Shown: positions 59,578-64,000 of the stretch, piece after piece
How positions within the stretch are numbered: position 1 is the stretch's first letter
Layout: the number at the start of each line of letters is the position of its first letter
Position numbers and translations under genes: made by a program
Notes under the pieces: generated by a model
Told to the model about the DNA's origin: nothing
What the model saw: the letters and a program-made list of their open reading frames with translations, nothing else
The model's database searches: none
Origin: Microbispora catharanthi
GTDB lineage: Bacteria > Actinomycetota > Actinomycetes > Streptosporangiales > Streptosporangiaceae
Assembly: GCF_006334915.2 (NCBI RefSeq)
Contig: NZ_VDMA02000001.1
Location: 372,001-436,000 of the forward strand
Direction of reading: 5' to 3'
DNA length: 64,000 nucleotides

Positions 59578-59598
59578 CATGATTGCATTGTAATCATG
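59578..59598. promoter_or_regulatory. operator candidate upstream of the globin chimera
   Basis: Arms CATGATT (59578-59584) and AATCATG (59592-59598) with a 7-base spacer, 42 bp upstream of the globin ATG. Strongly AT-rich for this genome. The regulator is unknown; the neighbouring LysR gene is one candidate, a MarR/Rrf2-type factor another. Confidence 0.5.
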
Positions 59599-59629
59599 TA
59601 ACTCCCATCGGGTGCGCAGGCGACGACCG

Positions 59630-60508
59630 TCACGCGGAGTCCGCGGGATCAGCGCGAATCAGCTCAAGGAAGGCCATGGCCGCCGGGGACGGCCGGTTGT
59701 CCCAGATCAGGTGCTCCACCCGCATGGGAGCATCGCGAAGACGAATGACGCGCAGGTCGGGAAAGCTCGGCGCGTACGCGGCAGGCAGCATGCCCACGCC
59801 GAGGCCCTGCCGCACCAGGTCGACCATGAGCTCGGCGGACGACACCTCGAAAGGCACCTCACGTCGCACCCCCGCGGCCGCGAAGGCCTCGTCCGACTGC
59901 GCTCGACCGGCCGCGCCGACGCGGAAGTCGATGAACGGTTCGTCCGCCAGGCTCCGCAGATCCACCTCGTTCTCCACCCGGTGGTAATCGGGCGCGACCA
60001 CGGCGACCAGCTCGCCTCCGCCGAGGCGGCGACTCTGGACGCCCTTGGGTTCCGCACGCGGCGGCAGGCCGAGGAACGCGACGTCGACGCCACCCTGCCG
60101 GACCCGCTCGACCAGCTCATCACTGCCCGCCGCGGCGAGCGTGATACGCACCCGCGGATAGCGCCGACGATAGTCCCTCAAGGCGGCCGGCAGGTCGACG
60201 GCCGCCACCGTGGGGATGGTGCCGACGGCGAGCCGCCCGCGGATCTCCCCGGCGGCGGCCGCCACCTCGGCCCGCGCGCGGTCCGCGGCCTCCAGACACT
60301 CCCGGGCCGCGGTGAGGAACGCCTCTCCGGCCGGCGTCAGCCGTACACGCCGGCTGGTCCGCTCGAACAACCGCGCGCCCAGCTCCCGCTCCAACGCGGC
60401 GATCTGATGACTGAGCGCCGACTGCACCACACGGCAGCGCTCGGCCGCCCGGGTGAAGTTCCTGGTCTCCGCGACCGCCACGACATACCTCAGCTGCTGC
60501 AGCTCCAC
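59630..60508 (-). CDS. LysR family regulator, divergent from MFS transporter
   Basis: About 292 residues from GTG 60508 (an in-frame GTG at 60526 adds six). The winged HTH (about 1-60) is VELQQLRYVVAVAETRNFTR, AAERCRVVQSALSHQIAALE and GARLFERTSRRVRLTPAG. The periplasmic-binding-like effector domain (about 85-290) includes VDVAFLGLPPRAEP, VAVVAPDYHRVE, VDLVRQGLGVGMLPAAYAP. It is divergent from an MFS gene (about 80-bp gap) and probably activates or represses it in response to a co-inducer. Confidence 0.88.
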   Translation of the reverse strand: MELQQLRYVVAVAETRNFTRAAERCRVVQSALSHQIAALERELGARLFERTSRRVRLTPAGEAFLTAARECLEAADRARAEVAAAAGEIRGRLAVGTIPTVAAVDLPAALRDYRRRYPRVRITLAAAGSDELVERVRQGGVDVAFLGLPPRAEPKGVQSRRLGGGELVAVVAPDYHRVENEVDLRSLADEPFIDFRVGAAGRAQSDEAFAAAGVRREVPFEVSSAELMVDLVRQGLGVGMLPAAYAPSFPDLRVIRLRDAPMRVEHLIWDNRPSPAAMAFLELIRADPADSA

Positions 60509-60587
60509 CCGACCATAGTGAATCACGATCGATACCGATGAAAAGTATGTGTTGGACTCATCGATCGAGCGTCGCGCACCCTTGTCG

Positions 60588-61883
60588 ATGCGGGCGGCCG
60601 TTGAGCTCGCGGACGATCAACCATCAGAAAGAACAAAATTGGTCACCTACGACACACGCGCGCACTCGACCTTGAGAGCATGGCTCGGCGTCGCGGCCAT
60701 CACCGCCAGTCTCTTCGTCTTCCTCACGACCGAGCTGATGCCCGTCGGCCTGCTCACTCCGATAAGCGCAAGCCTGCGCATATCCGTGGGCACCGCCGGG
60801 CTGATGGTCACTCTGTACGGTGTCTCAGCCGGGCTCGGCGTGCCCTTCATCGTGGCATGGACCAGGCGCGTCAACCGACGCGTCCTGCTGTCCACACTCC
60901 TGGCGACACTGACCCTGGGCAACACGATCACCGCCATCTCGCCGAACTATCCGCTGGTCCTGACGACACGGCTCATCATGGGCTTCGCCAGCGGGGTGTT
61001 CTGGGCCATAGGCGTGAGCATGGCGATGCGCCTTGTTCGGGAACGCCACGCGAGCAGGGCAGCCGCGATCGTGATGTCCGGAATCTCGATCGCCGCGGTC
61101 GTGGGCATACCACTGGGAACAGTCCTGGAAAGCCTCACCAGCTGGCGAACCACGTTCCTGATCTGGGCCGGCCTCAGCGCGCTGGTGTTCCTCGCGGTCG
61201 TCGCCGTCGTTCCATCGCTGCCGTCGACGAACGCGGTCTCGGCGCGGGAAGTCTTCGGGCTCCCGCTGAAGAACGTGCCGCTACGTCTGGTGCTGTTCAC
61301 CGTCGTACTCTTCGTGCTCGGCCATTTCGGCGCGTACACGTTCGTGCGCCCCTATCTGGAGCAAAGCGCGTCCGCCACGCCCTTCTTCATCACCGCGGCG
61401 CTGATGGTCTACGGCGCGGGAGGCGCGGCCGGGAACTTCGTCGCCGGATACACGGTGAACAGAAATCCGCGGGGCAGCTTCATCGTCGGCTGCGCGGGAC
61501 TCGTGACGTCCCTGCTGTTGCTGCTCACGATCGCCCACGGGCACGCGGGGTCGATCATCACGCTGATCCTGTGGGGCGTTTCCTTCGGCGTCGTCCAGCT
61601 CTCCCAGGTCAACATGACGCAAGCCGCCGCGCCCGACACCTTCGAAGCCGCGATGTCACTCAACACCATGGCATACAACACGTCCATCGCCCTCGGGGCG
61701 CTTTTCGGCGGACTGTTCGCCGATCATCTGGGCGTCACGAATGTCGTCTGGTTCGGTGTGGCGCTGACAGCGGCTTCGCTGCTCCTCACACTCGGCACCC
61801 GCCGTAAGACCTCGTACACCGTCCCCGACGATGCGTCGGCGCCCACCCGCGAGCACGAACAGGCGGCGCCGGACCTGACCTGA
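60588..61883 (+). CDS. MFS transporter (DHA1, arabinose/chloramphenicol-efflux type)
   Basis: About 431 residues from ATG 60588; TTG 60639 after AGAAAGAAC would give a more typical start (VTYDTRAHSTLRAWLGVAAI), and GTG 60549 is also open. Twelve helices are predicted: LFVFLTTELMPVGLLTPI in helix 1, GVPFIVAWTRRVNRRVLL (motif A region), GIPLGTVLESLTSWRTTF (motif C-like). It resembles SotB/CmlA-type DHA1 exporters. The divergent LysR protein is its likely regulator. Start is uncertain. Confidence 0.82.
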   Translation: MRAAVELADDQPSERTKLVTYDTRAHSTLRAWLGVAAITASLFVFLTTELMPVGLLTPISASLRISVGTAGLMVTLYGVSAGLGVPFIVAWTRRVNRRVLLSTLLATLTLGNTITAISPNYPLVLTTRLIMGFASGVFWAIGVSMAMRLVRERHASRAAAIVMSGISIAAVVGIPLGTVLESLTSWRTTFLIWAGLSALVFLAVVAVVPSLPSTNAVSAREVFGLPLKNVPLRLVLFTVVLFVLGHFGAYTFVRPYLEQSASATPFFITAALMVYGAGGAAGNFVAGYTVNRNPRGSFIVGCAGLVTSLLLLLTIAHGHAGSIITLILWGVSFGVVQLSQVNMTQAAAPDTFEAAMSLNTMAYNTSIALGALFGGLFADHLGVTNVVWFGVALTAASLLLTLGTRRKTSYTVPDDASAPTREHEQAAPDLT

Positions 61884-61922
61884 CCCGCACGGTGGCGGCG
61901 GCGGCCCAGGGCGGGGCCGGTC

Positions 61923-62843
61923 CTATTCCGGCGTGGGCGCCGCGCCCGCGGTGCGAACGCGCTGACCGAGGAAGAGAGCCGCGCGGTCCAATGCCTCGTC
62001 CGCCTCGTCCAGGACACCGGCGAACGACTGGAACACGTGCGGCACGTCGGCGGTGATGTCCAGGATGACATCCACTCCGGCCGCCCTGGCGCGCGCGGCC
62101 AGGCGCGTGGAGTCGTCCAGCAGGATCTCATTGGTGCCCACCTGGAGCAGCATCGGGGGGAAGCCGGTCAGATCGGCGAGGACGGCCGGGCTGAGCAGGG
62201 GCTGGTGCGGGTCGGCTCCGGCGAGGTACATGGCCCCGGTGTGTTCGACCGCCTCACGGGTGAAGATCGGGTCGAGTCCTTCCTTGGTGTCCATGCTCTC
62301 GCCCGTCCGGGTGGCGTCGAGGCCCGGAGAGAACGCCACGATGGCGGCGGGCAGCGGAAGACCCGCGTCGCGGGCGGCGAGGCAGGTGGTGACGGTGAGG
62401 CCGCCGCCCGCGGAGTCGCCGACGAACGCGATCGTCGAGGGATCTCTGCCGCTGTCGAGGAGGGCGCGGTAAGCGCCCAGGGTGTCTTCGATCGCGGCCG
62501 GGAACGGATGCTCGGGGGCAAGCCGATAGTCCACCGAGTAGGCCCCGAAGCCAGTCTTGGCCACCAGGTTTCCCGTCAGCGACAGGGCCGTCTCAGGAGA
62601 GCCGAAAACCCAGCCGCCGCCGTGGAAGTACAGGATCGTCCCGGCGCGGCGCCCGTCGTCCGGCTCGACATGCAGTGCGGGCCGGGCGCCCAGCGTCGTC
62701 TGCGTGACGCGGATGTCGCCGGGCACGATCATCTGGGCCATCATCGCCTTGAATCCGGCTCGGATCGCCTCGACCGAACGGGGGCCACCGGGCCGGGGCT
62801 GTCGCATCATCGCGTCGATCTGAGCGCGCTGCTCCTTGCTCAT
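61923..62843 (-). CDS. HSL-type alpha/beta hydrolase (esterase/lipase)
   Basis: 306 residues from ATG 62843, preceded by GGGAG (an open frame continues upstream to 62939). The oxyanion motif is YFHGGGWVFGS (about 80-90) and the nucleophile elbow is GDSAGGG (Ser about 152). The acid is probably in the NEILLDD region (about 248) and the His in VPHVFQ (about 276). It belongs to the hormone-sensitive-lipase family IV, esterases of short acyl chains. Two tandem ACTATAT sequences 16 bp apart (62877-62899) lie in its promoter and may bind a regulator. Confidence 0.9.
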   Translation of the reverse strand: MSKEQRAQIDAMMRQPRPGGPRSVEAIRAGFKAMMAQMIVPGDIRVTQTTLGARPALHVEPDDGRRAGTILYFHGGGWVFGSPETALSLTGNLVAKTGFGAYSVDYRLAPEHPFPAAIEDTLGAYRALLDSGRDPSTIAFVGDSAGGGLTVTTCLAARDAGLPLPAAIVAFSPGLDATRTGESMDTKEGLDPIFTREAVEHTGAMYLAGADPHQPLLSPAVLADLTGFPPMLLQVGTNEILLDDSTRLAARARAAGVDVILDITADVPHVFQSFAGVLDEADEALDRAALFLGQRVRTAGAAPTPE

Positions 62844-63060
62844 GGGTGTACTCCCGCCGTAAGTAGCTTCCACTGCACTATATTCCTTGGAAACTATATC
62901 GAGCGGTGACATGGTCGGTCTCCCGGGCTTCTTCTTCAACCCCGCAAGAGACCTGGGTCCCGAGGTGACCGCCCGAGCAGCCGCGATTCTCGAACGTCCA
63001 TCTCGGGATGGGACGCTGAGCCGTGTTCTGCTCGGGCGATCAGGGGCGTCTATGCGCTGA

Positions 63061-63984
63061 TCAGCGCGACCTCGTGCCCCCTGCCCGGGTTTCAGCGACC
63101 CAGTCGGTGAGGCGGCGCAGGAACGTCAAGGCGATGGGGGGTGGGTCCTGTGCCATCACGCTCGCGTGAAACGCGTGCGGCATGCCCTCATACAGGTCGA
63201 GGGTCACGTCGACGCCGGCGGCCGAGGCGGCTGCGGCGAAGCGACGGGTGTCGTCCAGCAGCACCTCTGCGGTGCCGGCCACGAGCAGGAGCGGAGGCAG
63301 GCCGTGCAGATCGCCGTGCAGCGGAGACTGAGGAGCCTGATCGGCGCGGGCCCCCGCCAGATACTGGGCGGTGACGTGTTCGGCGACACGGCGGTTGATC
63401 ACATCCCGGCCGTCGTTGGTGTCCAGGGATTGGCTGGACAGGGTCAGATCGGTCAGCGGGGAAACCGCGACGGCCGCGCCGGGTAGGGGATCGCCCGCTT
63501 GCCTGAGCGCCAGCAGTGCCGACAGGACGAGCGTGCCACCCGACGACTCGCCGCACACGATGATGCGATCGGCGGGAACTCCTTGCTCCAGCAGGCTCCG
63601 GTAGACGGCCACGACGTCGTCCAAGGCGGCGGGATACGGATGGGCGGGGGCCAGGCGCTGGTCCACCCTGAACGCGGGACGCCGGGTGGCCTGAGACAGG
63701 CGGCAGGCCATGAGAGGCTCCAGCGTCGGCTGGGAATGTTCGAAGCCGCCTCCGTGCACGTACAGCGTGACGCCGTCCTCGGTGGCCGACCCTCCGGCGG
63801 CGCTGACCCACTGTCCTGGTACGCCTCCGGTATGAGCGAGCGCGGGCCTCACGTCGGCGGCGAGCGCCGGGGTGCGGGTGACCAGAGCCCGGATCGTGGC
63901 CGTCACGGCAGCGTGGTCGTCGGAGGTGGCGGGGATGCGCGTGACGTTCAGATGATCCTCGTGCCGGGGCGGCAGTGCGTTCAA
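63061..63984 (-). CDS. HSL-type alpha/beta hydrolase (may continue past window edge)
   Basis: At least 307 residues related to the neighbouring hydrolase. The oxyanion motif is YVHGGGFEHS, the nucleophile elbow CGESSGGT (Ser about 147), the acid region AEVLLDD and the His in MPHAFHA (about 272). TTG at 63984 is the only start inside the window and has no ribosome-binding site, while the frame remains open to the edge (reading HLVPLLNALPP), so the true start may lie outside. The two tandem hydrolases share the same orientation, suggesting duplication. Confidence 0.8.
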   Translation of the reverse strand: MNALPPRHEDHLNVTRIPATSDDHAAVTATIRALVTRTPALAADVRPALAHTGGVPGQWVSAAGGSATEDGVTLYVHGGGFEHSQPTLEPLMACRLSQATRRPAFRVDQRLAPAHPYPAALDDVVAVYRSLLEQGVPADRIIVCGESSGGTLVLSALLALRQAGDPLPGAAVAVSPLTDLTLSSQSLDTNDGRDVINRRVAEHVTAQYLAGARADQAPQSPLHGDLHGLPPLLLVAGTAEVLLDDTRRFAAAASAAGVDVTLDLYEGMPHAFHASVMAQDPPPIALTFLRRLTDWVAETRAGGTRSR

Positions 63985-64000
63985 CAGGGGGACCAGGTGC

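Noticed and set aside
61923-63984. Possibility that the two hydrolases are a direct repeat or recent duplication by a mobile element
   Set aside because: They are clearly diverged at protein level, and no repeats or transposase remnants flank them; ordinary paralogy suffices.

Overview
The window is high-GC DNA with dense GTG/TTG starts, many start-stop overlaps, leaderless-looking promoters and a large set of two-component, ECF-sigma, TetR, MerR and ArsR regulators. This is typical of a filamentous actinomycete. The gene content (HelR, ECF41 and ECF42 sigma factors, a globin-monooxygenase chimera, CBM2 glycosidase) would fit a Streptosporangiales member such as Nonomuraea or a relative, but the genus is inference. 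There are no rRNA or tRNA genes, no CRISPR array and no convincing biosynthetic gene cluster.

Left part (1-13.6 kb): the 5' part of helR (rifamycin-protecting RNA polymerase motor) is divergent from a LysE exporter plus alpha/beta hydrolase pair. Between them lies a palindrome that matches the rifamycin-associated element. A heterodimeric ABC exporter, a TetR/MFS pair, a NarL-type two-component system with a membrane-anchored hydrolase, a MOSC protein and an ECF41/SigJ sigma factor follow. SigJ has back-to-back GTCACC-N16-CGTC promoters, and a third copy of that promoter sits 6.2 kb away in front of a carboxymuconolactone decarboxylase-like gene.

Decaying zone (13.6-28.7 kb): live genes (a secreted Cys/Trp-repeat protein, a large histidine kinase/regulator pair with a DUF4386-like membrane protein, aldo-keto reductase/MerR, a secreted GH-FN3-CBM2 glycosidase, a serine recombinase and a chimeric serine hydrolase) are mixed with fragments. 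The fragments are serine hydrolase, alcohol dehydrogenase, integrase, MFS, SGNH hydrolase, Tn3 transposase, a PadR/DUF1048 fusion and a SARP tail. A 231-bp direct repeat flanks the two-component block.

Middle (28.7-43.7 kb): an unusual ABC-type membrane protein with a large extracytoplasmic domain beside an OmpR-type two-component system, a YtrA-like GntR/ABC operon, a TetR/SDR pair, a MarR/RND pump pair and an ArsR/MFS operon. Several have clear palindromic operators.

Right part (43.7-64 kb): purB is the main housekeeping gene. Around it are a GNAT, a HAD phosphatase, ArsR/SRPBCC, a TipA-like MerR, ECF42 sigma with its YciI partner, MerR/GyrI proteins, a tyrosine recombinase and an L7/L12-C-terminal-domain membrane protein. 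Next come a pair of genes beheaded by one deletion (cupin regulator and EamA transporter) and three domain fusions (DUF2218-methyltransferase, HIT-phosphotransferase, monooxygenase-truncated hemoglobin). The end holds a LysR/MFS pair and two HSL-type hydrolases. The most interesting leads are the rifamycin-element locus, the split ECF41 regulon and the HIT-phosphotransferase gene divergent from a polynucleotide-kinase-like gene.
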